DNA of 6,980 bases. Source: Clostridia bacterium (GTDB lineage Bacteria; Bacillota_A; Clostridia; Oscillospirales; CAG-272). Positions 1 through 6,339 of this stretch are shown here, in pieces. The position numbers and the translations under genes are program-made. Below the pieces are notes generated by a model. The model saw only the letters and a list, made by a program, of their open reading frames with translations. It searched no databases and had not been told where the DNA came from. The stretch covers positions 1 to 6,980 of the forward strand of contig JAFQVU010000001.1 in NCBI GenBank assembly GCA_017407885.1, read 5' to 3'. Each line of letters opens with the position of its first letter. Within the stretch, counting starts at the first letter, position 1.

Positions 1-764
1 CAGCGTGCCGCGTGCTCGTGCTCGTCATACATTGATTTTATGATGCATTTAGCCCATACGCCTGCCTTGTCAAAAAGTCCGCTTTGATGAAATTCCGCGA
101 GCATTTTGTGCTTATCGTAGCCCACCGGAATCGAGCGGTAACGCCAGACTCCGCGCTTTGATTCAAGTATCAACATACGTGAGCCGTATCTGCGATCCTG
201 CGGAAGCCCGATACTCGGACAAAATATGACGCGCCTGCCGTTTGCCTCGACCACCCCGCCGCGGTGCGTATGTCCGCACAGAAGCACCTCACCGGCTATC
301 TCGGTGGTATAGTTATCGATGAGCTGTGGGCGATTCATGATCCACTCTTTGCTCGCTGCGGGGGATCCGTGACAAGCGGTTATAGCGGACAGATTTTTCG
401 GCGCGATATCTATACAGTGCGAAAACGACTCGATGCGGTCAAGATCTGCCTTGGTCAGATTTTCGTATGTATAAAGAAGCGAGCCACTGCTTGATGAATA
501 GCTCCAACCGTCGTTCGGAGCATGACGGTGGCGTATCAGGTAATCCTCGCGATTTCCTCGGACAAAGTAGCAGGGGAATTCGGCAACACATTCGTCCAGC
601 AGACGAAGCGTTTTCTGCGGATAGGGGAAATCGGTGAAATAGTCGCCAAGGAAGATGATTCCGTCAACGCCCTCTCCCGAACGGCGCATATCCTCGATGA
701 CGCACAGAGCGTTTTCGAGTGCCATAAAGTTTGAATGAATATCCGATATTACCGCAAATTTCAT
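1..764 (-). CDS. Calcineurin-like metallophosphoesterase, C-terminus cut by window edge
   Basis: Reading the minus strand from ATG at 764 gives 254 codons without a stop up to base 1, so the N-terminus is complete and the C-terminus is missing. The order of metal-binding motifs is that of the calcineurin-like phosphoesterase superfamily: D8-x-H10 in ISDIHSN, G40-D41 in LGDYF, GNRE at 70-73, a CHGS block with H132, and GHTH at 164-167. These residues normally hold a two-metal centre that hydrolyses phosphomonoesters or phosphodiesters. No signal peptide is visible, so the protein is probably cytoplasmic. It resembles the YfcE/Metallophos_2-like small phosphoesterases, but the substrate cannot be read from sequence. 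The start is supported by the purine-rich GGAAAGGCGG (771-780) about 6-9 bases upstream. It lies downstream of the SLH-protein gene on the same strand but has its own promoter, so co-transcription is not needed. Confidence is high for the family and low for any specific role. Confidence 0.93.
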   Translation of the reverse strand, partial: MKFAVISDIHSNFMALENALCVIEDMRRSGEGVDGIIFLGDYFTDFPYPQKTLRLLDECVAEFPCYFVRGNREDYLIRHRHAPNDGWSYSSSSGSLLYTYENLTKADLDRIESFSHCIDIAPKNLSAITACHGSPAASKEWIMNRPQLIDNYTTEIAGEVLLCGHTHRGGVVEANGRRVIFCPSIGLPQDRRYGSRMLILESKRGVWRYRSIPVGYDKHKMLAEFHQSGLFDKAGVWAKCIIKSMYDEHEHAAR

Positions 765-793
765 CGTCGTCCGCCTTTCCGAGGTGCCGCCAT
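761..793 (-). other. Possible 10-codon leader peptide overlapping the phosphoesterase start
   Basis: On the minus strand an ATG at 793 opens a short frame, MAAPRKGGRR, whose TGA (763-761) overlaps the phosphoesterase ATG as ATGA. An AGGGG sequence (807-803) lies 9 bases upstream and could act as its ribosome binding site. This layout would allow translational coupling. Such a short frame can easily arise by chance, and the downstream gene has its own Shine-Dalgarno site inside this frame, so the call is tentative. Confidence 0.18.
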
Positions 794-827
794 AGCATAG
801 TACCCCTAATTTTATATACATAATTAT

Positions 828-856
828 ATTATACGATTTTTTTGCTCATCTGTCAA
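828..856 (-). promoter_or_regulatory. Consensus sigma-A promoter for the phosphoesterase gene
   Basis: On the minus strand there is TTGACA (856-851), a 17-base spacer (850-834) and TATAAT (833-828), an exact match to the housekeeping consensus. Transcription would begin near 821, leaving an untranslated leader of about 55 bases before the ATG at 764. The perfect match suggests high basal expression unless a repressor intervenes; a 15-base palindrome lies just upstream at 866-880. Confidence 0.85.
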
Positions 857-865
857 CAGGTGTGT

Positions 866-880
866 GCAAAAAGTTTTTGC
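866..880. repeat. 15-base palindrome upstream of the phosphoesterase promoter
   Basis: GCAAAAA and TTTTTGC arms of 7 bases flank one central base (873). It lies about 10 bases upstream of the -35 box of the phosphoesterase promoter, roughly -45 to -59 from the expected start. It could be a regulator site or merely AT-rich upstream DNA; nothing in the sequence decides this. Confidence 0.3.
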
Positions 881-901
881 CCCTCTGCAAACGATACAAA
901 C

Positions 902-929
902 GCCGAGCCGCCATATCGGACAGCCCGGC
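902..929 (-). terminator. Hairpin after the SLH-protein gene, probable terminator
   Basis: On the minus strand, 8 bases after the stop codon, the RNA can form an 11-bp stem (three G-U pairs, rich in G-C) with a 6-base loop. Only a short, interrupted T tract (GTTTGTATCGTTT) follows, so it is a weaker intrinsic terminator than the one after recQ. Its position between a stop codon and the next gene's promoter supports the role. Confidence 0.5.
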
Positions 930-937
930 TGTGTATA

Positions 938-3760
938 TTATTCAAATCGCATCAGCATGGCGGCAATTTCTGCGCGGGATATCTTCGCTTGCGGTCTTAT
1001 CGTGCCGTCGGTGAACCCCTTGACAACGCCTGCGCCAACGCACTTCGCAATGCCGTCAATCGCCCATGATGAGATACTCGGAGAATCGCTGAACACCGTC
1101 ATGTCGGCGGTATCCTCGCTTGTGATTATACTGCCGAGCACCTTGCAGACTTCCTCGCGCGTGATGGTCGCGCCTGAATCAAATATCACCGTGCCGTCTT
1201 CACGCGTACCGCGTCCGCTCATCAATCCGTTTGCAACAGCCGCACGGATGTAGGGAAGCTTGTCGGCAGGGGTGTCCGCCTCGCATTGTATGCCATTCTT
1301 TTCGTATTCGGAGACGTCGATTCCCTGACGGCGAATGAGTATCTTCGCGAATTCGCCGCGTGTCAGCTCCGCACTTGGCGAATAAGTAAGGACTTTACCG
1401 TTTGTCTCGCAGTCCGAGTCCTCGATAACACCCATATCATAGAGCGCCAGAATACTTTCGGCTGCCCAGTGACCGTCGAGACCCGCGAGTGTCGGTGTGC
1501 CGTAATAGACTATGGCATCGTCGATTGTTATTGTTTCTGTACTGCTTCCCGATGCCATAATGCAAAGCAGTGACTCAAGCCATAGCTTATGACCGCCAAG
1601 CTCTTCGGGAATCTCCGCCGTAAACTCACGCCAGCCTATCTGCTTTGAATAGTCCTTGCTCACAGCATAAGCAAGCTTGTAGGTATTCCCATCCGCATCA
1701 CTCACAACTGCACAAGGATTGCCCGAAATATTACCGCTTATCCAGAGTTTTATACCCTCGCCGTCCTCGGCAATCGGCATTGTGTCGGCAAGTTTTATGT
1801 CAAGCACGCGGCTTTCCTTAGCATCAGTGTAGGAATACCTGACCTCAAACGCGCTGCTTGATTTACGCCCGTTGTCCGTGCGCTTCGTACGCACGCTTCC
1901 TTTGTCTGCTGTGAGAGTGAACATACCGAGCTGCCAATCAGCCTCAAAATCGGCTATCGGCTCCGAAGTATCACCGATATCGACAGTCACATATCGGGAA
2001 AGCTCACCGTAGTGTACCCCAATCTCGACTGTCCCCTCGCCGGCATCGGCGAAGGCTTGGAAATTACCGCTTTTATCGAGGTATCCAAGCTCGCATACGA
2101 CCATTGCATCGGGGTACATGGCGGAATCCGGTATCTCCTGTGTGTCGTTTAACGAGTATGTGAACGAGCCGGAATCACACATGATTTCCTTGCCGCGATA
2201 CTCGGCTTTGATATTAAGCTCAACATAGCTGCCAGGTCTTATCTGACGGTAATCGGGAGTCACCGTGAAGGAATCAACGGTGTCCGTTACGATGACGCTG
2301 ACATCGCCGACAAGCGGTTCTTCGCTCGTTACGGTGCTTACCTTGAGTCTGTACTCACCCGGATGTTTGCCGGCGGTGAAGCTATTTTCAAATACACTGC
2401 CCACTTCTTCGGTATATTCTCCGTCAAACCGAGCTTCCAGCAGACCGCCGTAGACTACCATGTTTGTCGGCATATACGCGGAGTCGAGCACCTGTGCCGA
2501 GAAATGAACCGTACTTCCGCTTAAAAGATAGGGCGTGTTCGGCGTAACCGAAAGCGCCGCGGGTACTCCGTCGGACGGGTTTTCACTCACAAAAAGCAAG
2601 CCGTTTGCCACGGCGCGGTAGCTTGTGTCTGCGGGGGAATTTATGTAAACACACTCGGTACTGTCGGACGCCTTCACCATAACAGTAGTCGAGCCGCCGC
2701 CATCAAGATTAAGTGCGCTCACGCATCCAAGCTCAGCCATGACCGTGGAAAGCTCGGCGATTTTCATTCCGCGCGAAGCCGATATACGCCCGTCAACGGC
2801 AAAGAAGACGACTGTACCGTCATCCTTGATTCCAACAGCAGTGCGCGGCTGACTGCTTTTTTCTGTATCCTCATCGATTATTCCGTCGGGCATTGTGCCG
2901 CCGTCAAGTATCATATCGCCGCCGCCGATTGCGGTAGTAACATGATTCCACCCCTCGGCGCAAGCAGTATCTATCTGCAAAACATCGCCTACCGATACAA
3001 CATCAAATTTGCTGTATTCCGCATACGCCTCGGCAACGGATATAACGGCGCATCCCTCGGGTATCTCGGCGTTTGTGCCGCCCTCTATGATGTCAACGAC
3101 GATACCGTAAACGATGCCCTTCACAGTGATATCGCCATACAGCTGTATAACTATCTCGCGTGATTTATCGGATGAGCGTGTAGAGACACCGAAATCATCA
3201 GTGAGCATATACACGCCCCATATTGTCGGGTATTTGTTAAGCTGACCTATCTCAAAAACGGCGTTATCCTTTGAAATGTCGGTCACAGTTATCGAAACGG
3301 ACGGTTTGCCGATAATCGCGGTGCCGTCTTCCTTGAATCCGAGGGCATATTTTGAATCGTCGGTTGATATCAGCCTGCCGCCGTCTATCATCACGCCCAT
3401 GGGCACGCCCGTCTGCATGCTGAAAAAGTCACCGTTTATCGCTCCGAGCACAGTATCTCCGTCATCCTGCGCGGCAGAAACAAGTGCTCCGACTCGGTCC
3501 TTTCCGTAAACGCTCTCGCCCCAGCGAACAAGCGGAAGCACGCCACCGTCCGGGGAATACTCGAATATATATGCCTGCTGTGGTTTTTCGTTTTCATCGG
3601 TAGATTTGAATTCGCTGTATGTAAGACCGTCTCCGACGGTGTCGCGTTTTATATCGGTTATTTCTCCAAGCCCTGTATAACTCAGTGCGCCAAGCGGGAT
3701 ATTGGCAAGCATGGCGCCGAGGGTAAGGCTGGAGAGTAATTTAAGTACACGTTTGTTCAT
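938..3760 (-). CDS. Secreted SLH-anchored surface protein with NAGPA-type phosphodiester glycosidase domain
   Basis: The product has 940 residues. Residues 1 to about 27 form a signal peptide (basic MNKRVLK start, then a hydrophobic stretch to ALS). Residues about 100-395 match the NAGPA/phosphodiester glycosidase family, with NGDFF at 109-113, GGGDMILDGG at 279-288, RTAVG at 306-310 and NLDGGGSTT at 351-359. Residues about 400-493 and 494-597 look like two Ig-like beta domains. Residues about 600-755 look like a beta-rich carbohydrate-binding-type module. Three SLH repeats end the protein (about 757-812, 832-880, 888-940), with the usual TRGE, TREE and SRAE turns at 800, 867 and 928. By family knowledge, SLH repeats hold proteins on secondary cell-wall polymers, and NAGPA-like domains cleave sugar-phosphodiester bonds. 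The bacterial substrate is unknown; a wall or exopolysaccharide glycan is my inference. The ATG at 3760 is preferred because GAAAGGA (3774-3768) sits 7 bases upstream and the signal peptide starts there. An in-frame ATG at 3880 would add 40 residues ahead of the signal peptide. The frame is intact. Confidence 0.92.
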   Translation of the reverse strand: MNKRVLKLLSSLTLGAMLANIPLGALSYTGLGEITDIKRDTVGDGLTYSEFKSTDENEKPQQAYIFEYSPDGGVLPLVRWGESVYGKDRVGALVSAAQDDGDTVLGAINGDFFSMQTGVPMGVMIDGGRLISTDDSKYALGFKEDGTAIIGKPSVSITVTDISKDNAVFEIGQLNKYPTIWGVYMLTDDFGVSTRSSDKSREIVIQLYGDITVKGIVYGIVVDIIEGGTNAEIPEGCAVISVAEAYAEYSKFDVVSVGDVLQIDTACAEGWNHVTTAIGGGDMILDGGTMPDGIIDEDTEKSSQPRTAVGIKDDGTVVFFAVDGRISASRGMKIAELSTVMAELGCVSALNLDGGGSTTVMVKASDSTECVYINSPADTSYRAVANGLLFVSENPSDGVPAALSVTPNTPYLLSGSTVHFSAQVLDSAYMPTNMVVYGGLLEARFDGEYTEEVGSVFENSFTAGKHPGEYRLKVSTVTSEEPLVGDVSVIVTDTVDSFTVTPDYRQIRPGSYVELNIKAEYRGKEIMCDSGSFTYSLNDTQEIPDSAMYPDAMVVCELGYLDKSGNFQAFADAGEGTVEIGVHYGELSRYVTVDIGDTSEPIADFEADWQLGMFTLTADKGSVRTKRTDNGRKSSSAFEVRYSYTDAKESRVLDIKLADTMPIAEDGEGIKLWISGNISGNPCAVVSDADGNTYKLAYAVSKDYSKQIGWREFTAEIPEELGGHKLWLESLLCIMASGSSTETITIDDAIVYYGTPTLAGLDGHWAAESILALYDMGVIEDSDCETNGKVLTYSPSAELTRGEFAKILIRRQGIDVSEYEKNGIQCEADTPADKLPYIRAAVANGLMSGRGTREDGTVIFDSGATITREEVCKVLGSIITSEDTADMTVFSDSPSISSWAIDGIAKCVGAGVVKGFTDGTIRPQAKISRAEIAAMLMRFE

Positions 3761-3800
3761 TAAAAATTCCTTTCGCGTGGGTTTGTGGATACCTATATAT

Positions 3801-3809
3801 ATTGTACCA
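3801..3809 (-). promoter_or_regulatory. Probable extended -10 promoter of the SLH-protein gene
   Basis: On the minus strand TGGTACAAT (3809-3801) fits an extended -10 element (TGn followed by TACAAT). No good -35 box lies at the right distance, which extended -10 promoters tolerate. Transcription would start near 3794, about 33 bases before the ATG. A second option, TTCACA (3854-3849) with a 16-base spacer and TACATT (3832-3827), lies inside the inverted repeat at 3824-3850. In either case the repeat overlaps or adjoins the promoter. Confidence 0.45.
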
Positions 3810-3823
3810 TGTTTAGACGCCGG

Positions 3824-3850
3824 CAAAATGTACGAATAATATACATTTTG
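3824..3850. promoter_or_regulatory. Perfect 9-bp inverted repeat, candidate operator
   Basis: CAAAATGTA (3824-3832) and TACATTTTG (3842-3850) are exact reverse complements separated by 9 bases. The dyad lies immediately upstream of the extended -10 element of the SLH-protein gene, covering its -35 region, where a dimeric regulator could block or recruit RNA polymerase. I do not recognise it as the site of a specific regulator family. It lies upstream of the favoured transcription start, so it is more likely a DNA site than an RNA hairpin. Confidence 0.5.
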
Positions 3851-3866
3851 TGAATAAAACAAAAAT

Positions 3867-3881
3867 ATTGCAGTTTGCAAT
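3867..3881. repeat. Small inverted repeat in the divergent intergenic region
   Basis: ATTGCA (3867-3872) and TGCAAT (3876-3881) are exact reverse complements around a 3-base centre. It sits between the two divergent promoters, 16 bases from the larger inverted repeat. It may be a second regulator site, but 6-bp arms are short enough to arise by chance. Confidence 0.28.
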
Positions 3882-3928
3882 CGACTGTATTGGTCAAAAT
3901 GCGCTATTTATGAAAAACATTCCAAGAC

Positions 3929-3956
3929 TTGACTGTAATTATTTTGTAATTATAAG
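3929..3956 (+). promoter_or_regulatory. Candidate sigma-A-like promoter of spoIIID
   Basis: TTGACT (3929-3934), a 16-base spacer and TATAAG (3951-3956) each match the housekeeping consensus at five of six positions. Transcription would begin near 3963, about 48 bases before the TTG start. In Bacillus, spoIIID is transcribed by the mother-cell factor sigma-E; I looked for a sigma-E type element here and found no convincing one, so a sporulation promoter could still be hidden in this AT-rich stretch. Confidence 0.5.
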
Positions 3957-4010
3957 TTCGCTCCTCGCATATATTATTACAACTCAAAATATGCAAATGA
4001 GGTGAACGGC

Positions 4011-4277
4011 TTGATATATGACAGCGATGAGCGTCCGCGAAGGCTCGCGGTATATTTGATAGAAGAAAAAAGTACGGTGAGAAGTACCGCCGCCGCATTC
4101 GGCATCAGCAAATCGACTGTACATAAGGATGTTTCAATACGTCTTGCCAAGATCGATCCCGCGCTTCACAAAGAGGTGCAGAAAATACTGGACACCAACA
4201 AATCCGAACGCCACATCCGCGGCGGTGACGCCACACGGCGCAAATATGAATCGGCAAAAGCGGCAAGGAAGGTATGA
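4011..4277 (+). CDS. spoIIID: Sporulation transcriptional regulator SpoIIID
   Basis: The 88-residue product matches SpoIIID along its whole length: a helix-turn-helix at about 22-41 containing FGISKSTVHKDV, then the linker RLAKIDPALHKEVQKILD, then the basic C-terminal segment RHIRGGDATRRKYE (67-80), which in the Bacillus protein makes further DNA contacts. In Bacillus subtilis, SpoIIID is a small monomeric DNA-binding protein that activates and represses many sigma-E dependent genes in the mother cell during endospore formation. I chose TTG at 4011 because GAGGTG (3999-4004) lies 6 bases upstream, and because the resulting N-terminus, MIYDSDERPRRLAVYLIEEK, lines up without gaps from residue 1 with the Bacillus protein as I remember it. 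A GTG at 4002 in the same frame would add three residues but has no Shine-Dalgarno site. The gene is divergent from the SLH-protein gene and followed by its own terminator. The identification is firm. Confidence 0.96.
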   Translation: MIYDSDERPRRLAVYLIEEKSTVRSTAAAFGISKSTVHKDVSIRLAKIDPALHKEVQKILDTNKSERHIRGGDATRRKYESAKAARKV

Positions 4278-4297
4278 GTTGTTGGTAGGGGAGTACG

Positions 4298-4332
4298 GGT
4301 CGCTTTTCGAGAAAAGCGGCCGTTTTCCCTTT
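4298..4332 (+). terminator. Intrinsic terminator after spoIIID
   Basis: A 10-bp stem (4298-4307 with 4312-4321, one G-U pair) closes a 4-base CGAG loop and is followed by TTTTCCCTTT (4323-4332). It begins 21 bases after the spoIIID stop codon. The end of its T-rich tail overlaps the -35 box of the recQ promoter by three bases. Confidence 0.75.
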
Positions 4333-4358
4333 ACAATTCCCCCAAAATATTGTATAAT
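4330..4358 (+). promoter_or_regulatory. Sigma-A promoter of recQ
   Basis: TTTACA (4330-4335), a 17-base spacer and TATAAT (4353-4358) form a near-consensus housekeeping promoter. Transcription would begin near 4365, about 26 bases before the recQ ATG, so recQ is likely expressed independently of spoIIID. Confidence 0.82.
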
Positions 4359-4390
4359 ATAATCATCATACAACATTTCGGGAGCACAAA

Positions 4391-6223
4391 ATGCAGGACA
4401 AATATAAGATTCTACGCCAGTACTACGGCTATACATCCTTTCGCGAGGGGCAGGAGCCGATAATAGATAATATCCTCGCAGGACGGGACGTGCTTGCGGT
4501 CATGCCGACCGGCGCCGGCAAGTCTATCTGCTATCAGATCCCCGCGCTGATGCTTGACGGAATCACGCTCGTTATCTCGCCGCTTATCTCCCTTATGAAG
4601 GACCAGGTCGGCGCACTCAACCAGAACGGAATCCGCGCCGCGTATCTTAATAGCTCGCTCACCGCACGCCAGTACAAGCTGGCGCTCGAAAACGTCCGCC
4701 TTGGCGTTTACAAAATAATATACGTCGCCCCCGAAAGACTCATGACGGACGGTTTTCTCGAGCTTGTTTCCTGCATGAACATATCCCTCGTCGCGGTTGA
4801 CGAGGCGCACTGCGTGTCGCAGTGGGGACACGATTTCCGTCCGAGTTACACGCAGATTGCCGATTTTGTGGCAAGTCTTGAACGCCGTCCCGTTGTGGCG
4901 GCATTCACTGCGACTGCTACCGAGCAGGTAAAGCACGACATATGCGAGCTTCTGGCTCTCTCATCGCCCTTCGGCGTAACAACCGGATTCGACCGCCCCA
5001 ATCTTTATTTCGGGGTTACCGACACCGAGGCGCGGCTCGACTACATACGCTCGTACCTCGATGAAAACGTCGAAAAGTCGGGCATTATATACGCAATGAC
5101 ACGAAAGAATGTCGAGAAAATATACGATAAGCTGTCGGCGGCAGGATATCCCATCACATACTATCACGCCGGTCTATCCGATGCCGAGCGCGCGCATAAT
5201 CAGGATGAATTCATACGCGACCGCAAACCGATAATTGTCGCGACAAACGCGTTTGGCATGGGTATAGACAAGCCCGACGTGGAGTTTATCATCCACTATA
5301 ACATGCCGCTGTCGATGGAAGCGTACTATCAGGAAGCAGGGCGAGCGGGACGTGACGGAAGCGATGCCGACTGCATCCTGCTTTACTCTGCCGCAGATAT
5401 ACATACGGCGAAATTCCTAATAGAAAACGGCGTTGACAATGAGGAAGAGCTGACTACTGCAGAAGAGCTTGAAGCGGCAAAGAAGCGTCGCTACGAGAAA
5501 CTTGAACACATGATATCCTACTGTAAGACCACCGAGTGTCTGCGCGGCTATATTCTTCGCTATTTCGGCGAGAAGCCGAAGACGGACAAATGCGGACGGT
5601 GTTCGTCCTGCCGCGGTGATTTTGATGCGAAGGACGTCACCGACATCGTGCGTGCAGTACGCATGGCAGTTGATGTTACCGGCGAGCGGTACGGCGCGGC
5701 GTTCATCGCGGATTTCCTTCACGGCATCGACAATGGGCGCATGGATGCGCTCGGTTTCACAAGCGAGCGCGGCTTCGGACTTCTTTCGGACACATCGACC
5801 GTTATCATACGCGACGTTATCTCGCGAATGACAGAATCGGGACTTCTCGTGCGAAGCTCGGGGCAATACCCGACTCTTGCTATTTCACCGGCACTCGACA
5901 GATTTCTCGCATCGGGCAACCGCCTGACGCTTAAAGTGAATAAAGCACATTCACCGAAAAAAGGTGCACGTCGTGCCGGTGAGGTGGCTCTGCCGAGGAA
6001 TATCGACCGCGAGCTTTACGAAAGACTGCGTTTGTGGCGCCGCGACATGGCGGACCGCCGCGGTGTACCAGCTTACGTGATATTCACGGATATGACTCTT
6101 CGCGAGATAGCGGCGGCACGTCCGACAAGTATTTACGACCTTCTCGGTGTGCGCGGTATCGGTGAAGAAAAAGCGCAGAAATACGGCACTGCGGTTATCA
6201 GCATCGTAAAAGGCATGGACTGA
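4391..6223 (+). CDS. recQ: ATP-dependent DNA helicase RecQ
   Basis: The product has 610 residues, close to the 609 of Escherichia coli RecQ. RecQ is a 3'-to-5' superfamily 2 helicase that unwinds recombination and replication intermediates in genome repair. The helicase core spans about 1-345: the FREGQ motif 0 region at 17-21, Walker A PTGAGKS at 39-45, DEAH at 137-140 with the following CVSQWGHDFRP aromatic loop, FTATAT at 172-177, and motif VI QEAGRAGRDG at 314-323. The RecQ C-terminal region has likely zinc ligands C383, C401, C404 and C407, then a winged helix (about 410-520). An HRDC domain ends the protein (about 535-610), ending in the LLGVRGIGEEKAQKYG helix-hairpin segment. All main domains and motifs are present, so the protein is expected to be active. 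GGGAG (4380-4384) lies 6 bases before the ATG. It has its own promoter and a strong terminator, so it looks monocistronic. The region around residues 515-535 is a basic linker. The identification is secure. Confidence 0.97.
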   Translation: MQDKYKILRQYYGYTSFREGQEPIIDNILAGRDVLAVMPTGAGKSICYQIPALMLDGITLVISPLISLMKDQVGALNQNGIRAAYLNSSLTARQYKLALENVRLGVYKIIYVAPERLMTDGFLELVSCMNISLVAVDEAHCVSQWGHDFRPSYTQIADFVASLERRPVVAAFTATATEQVKHDICELLALSSPFGVTTGFDRPNLYFGVTDTEARLDYIRSYLDENVEKSGIIYAMTRKNVEKIYDKLSAAGYPITYYHAGLSDAERAHNQDEFIRDRKPIIVATNAFGMGIDKPDVEFIIHYNMPLSMEAYYQEAGRAGRDGSDADCILLYSAADIHTAKFLIENGVDNEEELTTAEELEAAKKRRYEKLEHMISYCKTTECLRGYILRYFGEKPKTDKCGRCSSCRGDFDAKDVTDIVRAVRMAVDVTGERYGAAFIADFLHGIDNGRMDALGFTSERGFGLLSDTSTVIIRDVISRMTESGLLVRSSGQYPTLAISPALDRFLASGNRLTLKVNKAHSPKKGARRAGEVALPRNIDRELYERLRLWRRDMADRRGVPAYVIFTDMTLREIAAARPTSIYDLLGVRGIGEEKAQKYGTAVISIVKGMD

Positions 6224-6260
6224 CCGCTCCGATTTCCATAATTTTTTGTCTTCGGATGAT

Positions 6261-6297
6261 AAAAACGGACACTTTCTTTTACAAAGTGTCCGTTTTT
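6261..6297 (+). terminator. Strong intrinsic terminator after recQ
   Basis: A perfect 15-bp stem (6261-6275 with 6283-6297) encloses a 7-base loop (CTTTTAC). Its GC core is CGGACAC, and the descending arm ends in TTTTT followed by CTT. Because the ascending arm starts with AAAAA, it would also terminate transcription arriving on the minus strand. It begins 37 bases after the recQ stop and separates recQ from the ABC-F promoter. Confidence 0.93.
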
Positions 6298-6339
6298 CTT
6301 CTCGTAAAGAACAAATCCTGCGATTTCTGTCAATAATAT

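Noticed and set aside
264..734. Plus-strand open frames at 264-494 and 522-734
   Set aside because: They are antisense to the metallophosphoesterase, whose metal motifs are intact across this stretch.
842..1573. Plus-strand open frames at 842-1069, 864-1253 and 1286-1573
   Set aside because: They lie wholly or mostly opposite the SLH-repeat coding sequence, lack ribosome binding sites and show no recognisable domain; they reflect the composition of the real gene.
3761..3880. In-frame ATG at 3880 extending the SLH protein by 40 residues
   Set aside because: The extension has no Shine-Dalgarno site, contains the candidate promoter and inverted repeat, and would bury the signal peptide that begins at the ATG at 3760.
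3967..3994. Inverted repeat GCATAT-N16-ATATGC upstream of spoIIID
   Set aside because: Six-base AT-rich arms with a long spacer are expected by chance in this composition.
3904..4098. Minus-strand 64-residue frame overlapping the spoIIID start
   Set aside because: It runs antisense into spoIIID, has low-complexity unrecognised sequence and no convincing ribosome binding site.
4129..4362. Plus-strand 77-residue frame overlapping the end of spoIIID
   Set aside because: It runs through the spoIIID terminator and recQ promoter and is out of frame with the well-supported SpoIIID protein.
4394..4403. Near match to the SpoIIID binding consensus at the recQ start (CAGGACAAAT)
   Set aside because: The consensus is degenerate and the match lies inside the coding start of recQ; such matches occur frequently by chance.
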